Shown here: one piece after another, positions 1 to 8,117 of the stretch
Position numbering within the stretch: position 1 is the stretch's first letter
Layout of the letters: each line of letters opens with the position of its first letter
From: Prevotella sp.
GTDB lineage: Bacteria > Bacteroidota > Bacteroidia > Bacteroidales > Dysgonomonadaceae
Reading direction: 5' to 3'
Length of the DNA: 11,704 bases
NCBI GenBank assembly: GCA_031260865.1
Contig: JAISKQ010000024.1
Coordinates: forward strand, 1-11,704
Made by a program: the position numbers and the translations under genes
Notes under the pieces: model-generated
Databases searched by the model: none
The model's input: the letters and a program-made list of their open reading frames with translations, nothing else
Told to the model about the DNA's origin: nothing

Positions 1-56
1 TAACGATGAACCCCTGTCGCCTTTTGTGTCAAATACCTTCCATTTACTACAAACAT
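1..56 (-). CDS. Glycosyltransferase N-terminus (GT4-like), cut by window edge
   Basis: Only the first 18 codons are visible. They read MFVVNGRYLTQKATGVHR and continue past the left edge. The pattern of a short hydrophobic strand, then NGR(Y/F)LTQK and TGV(H/Q)R, is how many GT4-family polysaccharide glycosyltransferases begin; the TGV.R segment belongs to the donor-binding N-terminal Rossmann lobe. The ATG at 54-56 follows the stop of the SGNH gene by 6 bases, matching the tight spacing of the rest of the operon, so it is probably the tenth cistron. Assignment to GT4 is inferred from this short N-terminus alone. The acceptor and linkage cannot be told. Confidence 0.6.
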   Translation of the reverse strand, partial: MFVVNGRYLTQKATGVHR

Positions 57-62
57 ATCTAA

Positions 63-1163
63 TTAATTTTTAGGTAGCCAATCTTTATTCTTTTCAGTAA
101 ATACATTCACCAGACTATCTAATCGTTGCGTTTTATATTCGATGTTCGATGAATTAAGTTCATACTCAGGATTATAAACATTATCAATAACTTTATTGGA
201 TAGTTCCGGATTGAAATGCGAAATATCTGTATAATAGTTTAAATCGGTTATTTCATCAAAATCGGAGAAGAACATAAGTTTTGCGTTATCATATTTTTCC
301 ACGGACTTATTCAGATAATAAACAAAATCAATAAACTGGTTATAATATCCGTTTTTCCGAGTGTGATACCAATATAGAGCAGAGTAAGGAGATAAAACAA
401 ATTTGTACTCAGTCTTTTTATATTTATTTATTTCCATACAGGTCAGCAGTGTGTCTAATTTTGCTCGCATACGTTCGCGCATACCATCCAAATTTTGCAG
501 GGAGACAGTTCTGCCGCTCAGATATAATTCTTTTACATATTCGGCGTTATACTCATTTTCATAACTATTATTACCGATGTTATCAATATCCGTCTTCATC
601 TTGTAGGCGGGTGAAATGTCTTCCGGATTCTTGCCCTTCAAATATAAGGGGAGAATTATATCTATCGGCATAAAACGGACACAAGTCTCATAGCCATACA
701 GATATTCCATCTTATTTAGGAATGTGTTGTCATACAGAAAGCGTGGAAAACGCACTTCTTCAAATCCGAGATTCAATTGAGGAATATCAATATTAATAAT
801 AATGGATTTGAGGCTATCTTTTTTTATAAAAGAATACAGATACTCCATTTCCTTATTGTTCATTCCGCCGGAAGATAGCTTTATCGGTTTTACCGAAGCA
901 TCTTTTTTTCTCAAGATAGACAAATCATAGTTCTGCACCATGGACGAGCCAAGTATCACGGTATTATAGTCGTAATTTTTTGCCAATCCTCCATTTATGA
1001 GCCATGGATTGAGGAAGTAACGGCTATCCTTTTCTACCCTGAACTGGAAAAAAGGATCGACAATATAGCTCATTAAGCCTATCGCCGACAACATTAATAT
1101 TGTCAGTACAGAAACTATAATGAGAAACCGCTTATATGAATATTTATTCTCTGTTGTTGCCAT
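63..1163 (-). CDS. SGNH/AlgJ-like membrane-anchored O-acetylation protein
   Basis: This is a 366-residue protein with one N-terminal membrane helix (about residues 12-34) and a large domain expected to lie in the periplasm. Two SGNH-type blocks are visible. One is a GSSMVQN segment at 72-78, where Ser73 or Ser74 would be the nucleophile. The other is D313-I-S-H316 near the C-terminus, the usual Asp/His pair of the family. Its start lies 3 bases after the stop of an MBOAT acyltransferase gene, the same pairing as AlgI with AlgJ/AlgX in alginate acetylation. In that scheme the MBOAT protein moves acetyl groups across the inner membrane and the SGNH partner places them on the glycan. A transferase role is inferred from context; an esterase or an inactive SGNH protein is possible. 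The sugar target is unknown. Confidence 0.7.
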   Translation of the reverse strand: MATTENKYSYKRFLIIVSVLTILMLSAIGLMSYIVDPFFQFRVEKDSRYFLNPWLINGGLAKNYDYNTVILGSSMVQNYDLSILRKKDASVKPIKLSSGGMNNKEMEYLYSFIKKDSLKSIIINIDIPQLNLGFEEVRFPRFLYDNTFLNKMEYLYGYETCVRFMPIDIILPLYLKGKNPEDISPAYKMKTDIDNIGNNSYENEYNAEYVKELYLSGRTVSLQNLDGMRERMRAKLDTLLTCMEINKYKKTEYKFVLSPYSALYWYHTRKNGYYNQFIDFVYYLNKSVEKYDNAKLMFFSDFDEITDLNYYTDISHFNPELSNKVIDNVYNPEYELNSSNIEYKTQRLDSLVNVFTEKNKDWLPKN

Positions 1164-1166
1164 CCG

Positions 1167-2618
1167 CTAAAAATTGAAATATATAAAAGCCCCGACTCTC
1201 GAAAAATGAATAATCGACACGGAAAACAACACGGCTATGGCGAATGCGTTCTTGACCGTTGGTTTAAATTCATTGTAGTTATCAATACTGTTTTTAGGAA
1301 GCAAGAATATCAGTACAGCCACGATAGACAGGAGAGCCAGCACATATATCATCGCGATGTTGTGCGGATATGTTATGCTGGTGTTGTATGCCATTTCCGC
1401 TATTCCACTGAAACTAAGGCTTTCGGGCAGAAACATATTTTTTAGTACTATCAGAGCCGTCTCAAAATTGGGAGACCTGAACAGCACCCATGCCGCGTTG
1501 ACAAATATAAATGTAAAGAAAATCCTTATCAGGTCGGGAATTTTCTGCAGTTGCTTCATAAAAAGTTTCTCAAAAACCCTTACAATACCATGCGCGATAC
1601 CCCAAACAATGAAAGTCCATGCCGCGCCATGCCATATACCGCTGACAAAAAACACCATGAACAGATTGAAACATGTACGGGGCAGTCCTTTTCGATTTCC
1701 TCCTAACGGATAATAAATGAGTACTGCCAGCGACCGCCCTAAAGTAATATGCCAACGCTTCCAAAACTCGGTAATACTTACCGACTTATAAGGGGAATAA
1801 AAATTGACAGGTATATTTATATTCATCATTTTCGCCAAGCCTATCGCCATGTCGGAATATCCGCTGAAATCAAAATATATTTGGAAAGAATAAGATAATG
1901 ATGCAAGCCACGACGTTGCAAATGATAACTTTTCGGGCGTAAGGTAAGAATAGAAGACAAAATTATCCAAAGTATCCGCAATCACGGCTTTCTTGAATAA
2001 ACCGATTGCGAAAATAAACAGCCCGGCTGAAAAATTTTTACTGCTAAAGAACCGGTTTTGCTCATCCTGATATTGATGCAGTACATCTTTGAGGAAAATG
2101 ATAGGACCGGCTACCAGCTGGGGAAAGAACACAATAAACAGCGTATAATCCCAAAAATCAGGGACGCGTTCCTCTCTTTTCCAAACCCCGATTAAAAAAG
2201 CAATTTGCTGAAATGTAAAGAAACTAATCCCGACAGGCAATGCAATCTGCTTTATTATAAATTCGGCGTCAAAAACATAATTGATATTTTCTATGAAGAA
2301 GTTATAATATTTGTAATACCCTAACAAACAAATATTAAACAGTATCCCTATCAGGAAAACAATTCGCTTGACACGCGGTTTTTTTATATTTTCCACTTCA
2401 TAGGCCACGGCATAATTTACGATTACCGAAGAGAGGATAAGCCCTATATACCATAAGTGATTAAAACCCTGAAAAAATAATGCGCTATAAAATACCAGAG
2501 ATGCCACAATAAGGAAAATTTGTTGAAATCTCCGATTTACATATCGCGCCATGCCGAAATATAGCAAAAGCACAATAGGTAAGAAAATGAAAATAAAACT
2601 ATAGGATGAAAATATCAT
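1167..2618 (-). CDS. MBOAT-family O-acyltransferase (AlgI-like)
   Basis: This 483-residue inner-membrane protein has many hydrophobic segments along its length. It begins MIFSSYSFIFIFLP, typical of AlgI/DltB-type MBOAT proteins. Family landmarks occur in order: PVGISFFTFQQ at 128-138, YFDFSGYSDMAIG at 248-260, FWKRWHITLGRSL at 285-297 (His290), and SGIWHGAAWTF at 326-336, where His330 is the presumed catalytic histidine. IAHG follows at 341-344. The length fits the AlgI family. It should carry acetyl groups from a cytoplasmic donor across the membrane for O-acetylation of the glycan, working with the adjacent SGNH-like protein. Its ATG overlaps the TGA of the upstream glycosyltransferase gene (ATGA, 2615-2618), suggesting translational coupling. 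Family assignment is firm; the exact substrate is inferred from neighbours. Confidence 0.9.
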   Translation of the reverse strand: MIFSSYSFIFIFLPIVLLLYFGMARYVNRRFQQIFLIVASLVFYSALFFQGFNHLWYIGLILSSVIVNYAVAYEVENIKKPRVKRIVFLIGILFNICLLGYYKYYNFFIENINYVFDAEFIIKQIALPVGISFFTFQQIAFLIGVWKREERVPDFWDYTLFIVFFPQLVAGPIIFLKDVLHQYQDEQNRFFSSKNFSAGLFIFAIGLFKKAVIADTLDNFVFYSYLTPEKLSFATSWLASLSYSFQIYFDFSGYSDMAIGLAKMMNINIPVNFYSPYKSVSITEFWKRWHITLGRSLAVLIYYPLGGNRKGLPRTCFNLFMVFFVSGIWHGAAWTFIVWGIAHGIVRVFEKLFMKQLQKIPDLIRIFFTFIFVNAAWVLFRSPNFETALIVLKNMFLPESLSFSGIAEMAYNTSITYPHNIAMIYVLALLSIVAVLIFLLPKNSIDNYNEFKPTVKNAFAIAVLFSVSIIHFSRVGAFIYFNF

Positions 2619-3460
2619 AAATCAAACTCTTCTTCGATGTCTTTATATGTCTTTTTACTATACCAGCTCCTCTTGATAAAAAGGTTGCTTAATCCAACCC
2701 AGAAGCGCATTTTTAAACGATTCCAAGCTTTATTCGGCGACTTAATATCCGGAAAATAGTCATAATCCGCCAATATATTAAGATATCGCTTTTTCTGAAG
2801 CATTCCACCTCTAAGAAACTCAATATGATGTGTAGCCGTCTTCGATTTTGGAAACACGTAGAAACGCCCTTCTTTGATATTAGGCACATACGGATAACCA
2901 AGTTTCACATAACTGGGCACATGCACCGGCATGTTTTCCTTGATCCATATATATTCGGCATTGGTATCCCTCAAGAAATTCGAAATATGGCATTCAGGAA
3001 AAAGTTCAAAGTCGAATATGCCCGGATTTTGTCGGATGTATTCTGTTTTTAAGATAGCAAAATCGGTAGCCAGCGCGTAATATTTGTCATACCACTCCGC
3101 GCTAGCCCAAACGGCCGCGGATTTTTCCAGTAAACTTGTATATTTAGATATTACGGGATCGCCAAACATCCATGTGTCGGCTTCCAGAATAAGGGTATAT
3201 CCGCAGTCGGAGGGAATATGTTTTATACCTTCCGTCAGCAACTGGGAATTTCCTCTCCGATGTCCGGCGTTTTTTTCCAAAATAATAAGTTTATCAATGA
3301 AGGGTAACGATTCGGGCAAAATTTCAAAGCCATTACTTTTCCCATTACTGACAACAATGATATAATAATCATTTTCTTTCCACGTGTCAGATATGATTTG
3401 AAGATTATATTTCAAATCCTCAATTCTGTCATAAACACGTATAAGAACCGCTACTTTCAT
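2615..3460 (-). CDS. Glycosyltransferase, GT-A fold (GT2-like)
   Basis: This 281-residue protein opens with MKVAVLIRVYDR, a first beta strand followed by a turn as in GT-A nucleotide-sugar transferases. The segment NAGHRRGNSQ (64-73) matches the position where GT2 enzymes carry N.G...N. ILEADTW (91-97) supplies Glu93 and Asp95 at the place of the usual DxD metal site, so the motif is ExD here. The C-terminal third is basic and rich in aromatics, with no long membrane helix, so the enzyme probably works at the cytoplasmic face of the inner membrane. It starts 6 bases after the heptose kinase gene. It is a candidate for transferring either heptose or another sugar of the repeat unit, which cannot be decided from sequence. 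The family is less certain than for the other two transferases. Confidence 0.7.
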   Translation of the reverse strand: MKVAVLIRVYDRIEDLKYNLQIISDTWKENDYYIIVVSNGKSNGFEILPESLPFIDKLIILEKNAGHRRGNSQLLTEGIKHIPSDCGYTLILEADTWMFGDPVISKYTSLLEKSAAVWASAEWYDKYYALATDFAILKTEYIRQNPGIFDFELFPECHISNFLRDTNAEYIWIKENMPVHVPSYVKLGYPYVPNIKEGRFYVFPKSKTATHHIEFLRGGMLQKKRYLNILADYDYFPDIKSPNKAWNRLKMRFWVGLSNLFIKRSWYSKKTYKDIEEEFDL

Positions 3461-3466
3461 TCGGAT

Positions 3467-4495
3467 TTATTTTGTATGCCAGGTTTCCAGCCCTTTTTTT
3501 GTAAACGTATAAGCCTGTACCCGTCCTCCAAGCCCTTCCAATGCTTTGGCAACGGAAAAACGCGTATTGCCGGGGCAGTAAAAGAAAACATATCCTCCAC
3601 CTCCGGCTCCGGATATTTTACCTCCTGTTGAGCCTGCGTTTATCGCGGTATTGTATAGCTCTTCAAATAAAGGGGTCGATATACCTTCAGCCATATCCCT
3701 TTTGTATATCCATCCGCGATGTAGGATACAACCTATTTCATCTAAGTTATTCTTAAGGATGGCTTCTTTTATTTCGTAAGCCTGTTTCTTTATCTGATGC
3801 ATCGCCTCCAAAGATTTCTCTTTGCGCTCTTTTACATTCTTTTGCTGTTTTTTGATAATGTCTCCGGAATTATGACTGGAATTTGTATAATAAAGCAACA
3901 AGTTGTTGGATAGTTCATTGATGGTCTCATTGCGGATACGCAACGGATTGACTATCACTTTGTCGTCGGCATAAAACTCCATAAAATTGAAGCCGCCAAA
4001 CGCCGCGGCATATTGATCTTGTTTTCCTCCTGCTTGTTTTAAGTCTATTCTTTCGATGAGGTAAGCCAGATATGCAAGGTCGTAATCGCCCAAAGGCAAG
4101 GAGAGCCATTCGGTATAAGCCCCGAGAATAGCCGTCGCCAATGTGGACGATGTACCCAATCCCGAACCGAAAGGCGCTTCCAAAGCGCAGGTTAAGGTGA
4201 AAGATAAAGGCTTATGTATAAAATCCTTGATAACCCTATTGTAAATACCTTTCATCAAATCCGCCTTATCATCCGATATGGGTAGTTCCAAGACTGAGTC
4301 AAAGATATATTCTTCTTTAGTTTGAGGAATGCGGAATACAATTTTGTTATCATCGCGCGGTTCTATATTCGCGTAAGCATATAAATTGATAGTCGCATTC
4401 AAAATACAACCTCCATACAAATCCGAGTATGGAGAAACATCAGTTCCTCCGCCGGCCAGTCCTAATCTAAATGGAGCTTTACTTCTTATTATCAT
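3467..4495 (-). CDS. hddA: D-glycero-alpha-D-manno-heptose 7-phosphate kinase
   Basis: This is a 342-residue GHMP-superfamily kinase. It opens with MIIRSKAPFRLGLAGGGTDV, the N-terminal pattern of the HddA group. GHMP motif 2 is at about 107-118 (APFGSGLGTSST, the phosphate-binding loop). A GGKQDQYAAAFGG segment lies at 156-168 and includes the likely catalytic Asp160. GHMP motif 3 is at about 291-301 (GGKISGAGGGG). The expected reaction is ATP-dependent phosphorylation of heptose 7-phosphate to the alpha-1,7-bisphosphate in GDP-heptose synthesis. The adjacent phosphatase and guanylyltransferase genes supply the next two steps, which strongly supports the assignment over related fucose-kinase-like GHMP enzymes. 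It is cytoplasmic. The gap to the upstream phosphatase gene is 19 bases, the largest inside the operon. Confidence 0.88.
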   Translation of the reverse strand: MIIRSKAPFRLGLAGGGTDVSPYSDLYGGCILNATINLYAYANIEPRDDNKIVFRIPQTKEEYIFDSVLELPISDDKADLMKGIYNRVIKDFIHKPLSFTLTCALEAPFGSGLGTSSTLATAILGAYTEWLSLPLGDYDLAYLAYLIERIDLKQAGGKQDQYAAAFGGFNFMEFYADDKVIVNPLRIRNETINELSNNLLLYYTNSSHNSGDIIKKQQKNVKERKEKSLEAMHQIKKQAYEIKEAILKNNLDEIGCILHRGWIYKRDMAEGISTPLFEELYNTAINAGSTGGKISGAGGGGYVFFYCPGNTRFSVAKALEGLGGRVQAYTFTKKGLETWHTK

Positions 4496-4514
4496 AATCT
4501 GATAGTTTCTCTAT

Positions 4515-5054
4515 TTAAAATTTCTCTGCAAACTTATACAGATTTTCACAATATGCGTCTATATTCCGATATATTTTATCCTCGGCGCTGTATTTGTCTC
4601 CAACCAAAACAGAGAACATACCCAGTTTGTTGCCAAAGTCTATATCGGATTTGCTGTTTCCAACCAGAATTGACTTCGCGAAATTTACGTCAGGAAAATC
4701 CCGTTGAGCCTGAAACGCCATCCCTATGTTTGGCTTTCTATTTATAGAGGTTGAGTTTAGATCCGTACAGCAATATATTCGCGTTATTTTACCTCCGGCT
4801 TTTTCAATTTCAGAAAGCATGTGATCGTGTATTTGTTGTAAAGAATGAAGCGTCAAGATATTTTTTCCAACGCCTCGCTGGTTTGTAACAATGAAAATAT
4901 ACTTAAATCTGTTCGATAATTTGGCTATGGCTTGTACGGAACCTTCAATAAAAATGAACTCTGAAATATTTTTGACATAATCGTCCGGTCGTTCAATATT
5001 TATTACTCCGTCCCTGTCCAGAAATAAATAATTATATGTATTTAAATCATTCAT
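4515..5054 (-). CDS. gmhB: D,D-heptose 1,7-bisphosphate phosphatase, HAD family
   Basis: This 179-residue protein is close to the usual GmhB length. HAD motif I is DRDGV at 13-17, with Asp13 as nucleophile and Asp15 as acid/base. Motif II is TNQRGVGK at 57-64. Lys107 in RKPNIGM is the motif III lysine, and the acidic motif IV is GNSKSDID at 132-139. It should remove the C7 phosphate of heptose bisphosphate between the kinase and guanylyltransferase steps. The stretch before RKP, where GmhB enzymes normally carry Cys/His ligands for a structural zinc, reads IYCCTDLNSTSIN and keeps only two adjacent cysteines, so the zinc site looks lost. A related histidinol-phosphatase-like HAD enzyme is the alternative, but flanking hddC and hddA homologues favour the heptose role. 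Confidence 0.82.
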   Translation of the reverse strand: MNDLNTYNYLFLDRDGVINIERPDDYVKNISEFIFIEGSVQAIAKLSNRFKYIFIVTNQRGVGKNILTLHSLQQIHDHMLSEIEKAGGKITRIYCCTDLNSTSINRKPNIGMAFQAQRDFPDVNFAKSILVGNSKSDIDFGNKLGMFSVLVGDKYSAEDKIYRNIDAYCENLYKFAEKF

Positions 5055-5058
5055 TTAT

Positions 5059-5754
5059 TTATCTATTCCGAAAATCAATGTTTGCCTTTTCAAAGTCGGA
5101 AGGGATGCCAATATCGATGAAATATCCGTTTTGTTCATATCCGCAAATAACCAAATTTTTGATATGCGCTTCCAATATGTCTTTTTCGAAAGAAAATTTA
5201 TCATTCAAGTCCAATCGTGAAAATATATCCTGATTGATCACATATACACCTCCATTTATTAAACCGGCTTTACAATATTGTTTTTCGTTAAAAAGCGTAA
5301 TACGCCCACGCGAATTTATGTCCACAGACCCATAGCGGTCAAAATCGACCATCGGTTTCAATGCTAAAGAAACAGACGCCTCGTTTTCTTCATGAAAACG
5401 CTTTAGTAAGTCTGTGTCAACGTCAAAAAAAGTATCTCCATTAAAGACAAAAGAACTATCGCCGGATACTTTTTCAAACGCTAATTTTATGGCTCCACCT
5501 GTTCCCAAAGGTGAATCTTCTATTACATACGATACCTTGAACGGGAATTGTTTATCTTCAAGCCAAAGCAAAACAACCTCTGATTTATATCCTAACGATA
5601 ATATCAAATGATCAAATCCCTGCTCAGCCGCATAGTCAAACAAATAACTTAAAAAGGGCTTGCCCGCGACCAAAGCCATACATTTGGGTACATCGCTAAC
5701 CACAGATTGTAAGCGTGTACCTAATCCTCCGGCTAATATAATACATTCTTTCAT
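5059..5754 (-). CDS. hddC: D-glycero-alpha-D-manno-heptose 1-phosphate guanylyltransferase
   Basis: This is a 231-residue sugar-phosphate nucleotidyltransferase of the Rossmann-like NTP_transferase type. It has the signature loop LAGGLGTRL at 7-15, the conserved Pro-Lys at 23-24, the sugar-binding PLGTGGA at 82-88, and FNGDTFFDVD at 104-113 with the metal-binding Asp107. A GGVYV strand and a C-terminal DIGIPSDFEKA segment are typical of the HddC group. The predicted reaction is GTP plus heptose 1-phosphate giving GDP-heptose, the activated donor for one of the transferases in this operon. GTP specificity is inferred from similarity to HddC and from context; a mannose- or glucose-1-phosphate enzyme is less likely given the neighbouring kinase and phosphatase. 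It is cytoplasmic, with a gap of 4 bases on each side. Confidence 0.85.
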   Translation of the reverse strand: MKECIILAGGLGTRLQSVVSDVPKCMALVAGKPFLSYLFDYAAEQGFDHLILSLGYKSEVVLLWLEDKQFPFKVSYVIEDSPLGTGGAIKLAFEKVSGDSSFVFNGDTFFDVDTDLLKRFHEENEASVSLALKPMVDFDRYGSVDINSRGRITLFNEKQYCKAGLINGGVYVINQDIFSRLDLNDKFSFEKDILEAHIKNLVICGYEQNGYFIDIGIPSDFEKANIDFRNR

Positions 5755-5758
5755 CGTC

Positions 5759-7045
5759 TTATGTCAATGGCTTTGATGGGCTATTCCCATATCGTTTCAA
5801 TGTTTTCTGCTTTTTCTTTACTTGCCTGTATAGTCTGGGATAATAGACATAATACTTGTAAAACATGAAATAGAAAAAAATGATATACAAAACAAGGTTT
5901 AAGTCTATAAAACCCTTTAGATTTAATACTAATGTATAGATAAACAAAGCAATGGATATAATATTTACTCCCCAATCTTTCGTTAGGCTCAACTTTATAA
6001 TGTACATTTGATATAAAAAGAACGCAAGCACGCCAAAGATACCGGTATAGAAAAGTAATCGGGTATATCCGACGTCGCTGCCGGTAAATGCGGATGATCC
6101 GGTTCCGATAATAAGGACGGAAACTTCTTCCGGTATCTTAAACATTTCGGCTAACCCATTGGATGATTTTGTTTCTAATTTGCCATGTTCAAAAAAATTG
6201 GTAAACAGCTCGAACGCCCAATCGGAGAAGCTCGAAAAATAGAACATGGCAAATATGTATCCGGCAATCATTAAAAATATGGATGAGATAATAAATGTCT
6301 TAGCCTGCTTTCGTTCAGACCTGTTATCCCATATATACAAGACCGCTATTACTCCAAATCCTACCGCCATGCCTATAACTGTGGTACGAGCCATGAACAA
6401 ACCTATGTAGAATATAAAAACATATACTCCCGCGAGCAAGAGGAATTCTTTCGTGTTTAATCTTAACCTCATAAAGAGATAAGATAAAATAACTAATCCG
6501 ATTCCACTGATGGCTCCCGCTCCGAAGAATCCGATTCCGTATCCCATCAAGCGTTGGCTACCGGCTTCATCCATGATTTCTTTGGTATAGTCAACCTGCA
6601 TCTGCAGTGAGAAAAGAAAATTTTCGATAGGTTCGCTAATATACATTAGAAACGCAAATAAAGACTGCAACGCTATGGCTCCTACAATATACAATAAAAC
6701 GGTATTCAGCGTAGGTTTCTTATGCACCTTAAATATCAGTAAAATAATCAGATATGCCGAAAAGAACCAGGCAAGCCTACTTTTAACATAACTTACATAG
6801 AAATCATCAACTTCACCATTAATCCATGTTGAGGTATAAAACACGAGAAAAACAATGAATGTGGCGGCAAGTATATAAACGACCTCTTTGAATGGAAAAT
6901 GGTGGTAGGCATAGACCGCAAGTCCCACCAACCCGGAAAACAAGATAAAAGAAGATCCCATAACATCCAAAGCCTGAGGATATATATGGTAAAATGTCAA
7001 TAGCAAAGGTAATAACATTGGTAGTATATGTTTTAGCTTTGGCAT
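5759..7045 (-). CDS. O-antigen/capsule repeat-unit polymerase-like membrane protein (Wzy type)
   Basis: This 428-residue protein is made almost entirely of hydrophobic segments, roughly ten to twelve, with a longer polar loop around residues 145-175 and another at about 275-310. It ends in a strongly basic tail (YRQVKKKQKTLKRYG). This is the layout of Wzy/O-antigen-ligase-like proteins, which are recognised by topology and position in a glycan locus more than by sequence. An Arg-containing segment, GLFMARTTVIG, resembles the conserved arginine regions of the O-antigen ligase/Wzy superfamily. It would join lipid-linked repeat units at the periplasmic side of the inner membrane. It sits between two glycosyltransferase genes and the heptose genes, with gaps of 4 and 7 bases. 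An O-antigen ligase cannot be excluded. Confidence 0.72.
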   Translation of the reverse strand: MPKLKHILPMLLPLLLTFYHIYPQALDVMGSSFILFSGLVGLAVYAYHHFPFKEVVYILAATFIVFLVFYTSTWINGEVDDFYVSYVKSRLAWFFSAYLIILLIFKVHKKPTLNTVLLYIVGAIALQSLFAFLMYISEPIENFLFSLQMQVDYTKEIMDEAGSQRLMGYGIGFFGAGAISGIGLVILSYLFMRLRLNTKEFLLLAGVYVFIFYIGLFMARTTVIGMAVGFGVIAVLYIWDNRSERKQAKTFIISSIFLMIAGYIFAMFYFSSFSDWAFELFTNFFEHGKLETKSSNGLAEMFKIPEEVSVLIIGTGSSAFTGSDVGYTRLLFYTGIFGVLAFFLYQMYIIKLSLTKDWGVNIISIALFIYTLVLNLKGFIDLNLVLYIIFFYFMFYKYYVYYPRLYRQVKKKQKTLKRYGNSPSKPLT

Positions 7046-7052
7046 ATCTTTA

Positions 7053-8117
7053 TTATCTGAATACGAGTTTATAAATAAGAGATTTTTTGTATTTGAGTCT
7101 AAAAGTACACTTTGTATAAAAAATAGCCAAATCTCTGGAGGTATAATTTTCTTTTTTATACAATGATGATGCTCGGAGTATCTTTATAACTTTTAGTCCT
7201 AAACGCGAATTCGCACATAAACGTAACCAGGTGATAGACAATAAGCGTTGAAGAAATTCGTTGTCGCAAAAGGGTTTATCATTATTTAAACGAATCAACG
7301 ACTGCATAAACGCTTCGCAACGATTTAAATAATCAAAAGTCGAATACAGAGGAACACACATCGCGACAGAGGCGTATATATTTATGGATTCTTCATCCAC
7401 GGGTAAACCTAAAGGGTTGCAATGTATTTTATATACTTTTTTCTTATTCTCGGTTTGCAGCTCTTCATGCAAGGACGATATTTGATTCTTATGTACCCTG
7501 TATAGCAACAGAGGTTCACTGATATTTGCCAATTTGGTTTTATACAGCGCTTCCGACCATAAAGCATAGTCTTCCACATGCAAATATTCCGCCTCAAACT
7601 TTAAACCCAGTTCCGTAAAAACTCTTCGGCGAATCATAACAGCCGGATGGCAAATACCGGAACGAAATAACATATAAGCCCTTAGTTCATTATCAAACAA
7701 CGGGCTGTGATTCAGATCCTTTTTTTTCGGATTTTCGGAGCGGAAAGCATAGAATTGCGTACTGACGATGTCGTGTTCTTTGTGTTCTTCCAGAAAATTC
7801 ACCTCCTTTTCAATCCGGGTAGGTAATGAGATGTCATCCGCGTCCATGCGCGCGATATATTCGCCATTACACAATAATATACCTTTATTAAGCGTCTTAA
7901 TCAGTTTTAAATTCGCTTCATTTGCCACCACCCTCATTCGAGAATCTTCGTCTGCCAATTGCTGTAACAATTCGCCTGTGCGATCTGTCGAACAGTCATT
8001 TATAGCTACGACTTCCAAATTTAGATATGTCTGATTTAGAATAGATCGTATTGATTCTTCTACATATTTCTCTACATTATAGCAGGGAATCAGTACCGAA
8101 ACTAAAGGTTGGTTCAT
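7053..8117 (-). CDS. Glycosyltransferase family 2
   Basis: This 354-residue enzyme has a clear GT2 domain at about residues 5-220. It begins PLVSVLIPCYNVEKYV, carries INDCSTDRT at 39-47 (nucleotide-binding acidic residues), and has the metal-binding DAD at 92-94 in ARMDADDISLP. A likely catalytic-base region lies near HVEDYALW. The C-terminal 100 residues are helical, basic and of unknown role. It should transfer a sugar from a nucleotide donor to the growing lipid-linked repeat unit at the cytoplasmic membrane face. Its ATG overlaps the TGA of the upstream GT4 gene (ATGA at 8114-8117), indicating coupled translation. Donor and linkage are not predictable here. Confidence 0.9.
   Translation of the reverse strand: MNQPLVSVLIPCYNVEKYVEESIRSILNQTYLNLEVVAINDCSTDRTGELLQQLADEDSRMRVVANEANLKLIKTLNKGILLCNGEYIARMDADDISLPTRIEKEVNFLEEHKEHDIVSTQFYAFRSENPKKKDLNHSPLFDNELRAYMLFRSGICHPAVMIRRRVFTELGLKFEAEYLHVEDYALWSEALYKTKLANISEPLLLYRVHKNQISSLHEELQTENKKKVYKIHCNPLGLPVDEESINIYASVAMCVPLYSTFDYLNRCEAFMQSLIRLNNDKPFCDNEFLQRLLSITWLRLCANSRLGLKVIKILRASSLYKKENYTSRDLAIFYTKCTFRLKYKKSLIYKLVFR

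Noticed and set aside
1357..1713. 118-codon plus-strand open frame
   Set aside because: It is antisense to the conserved MBOAT core and shows no domain of its own.
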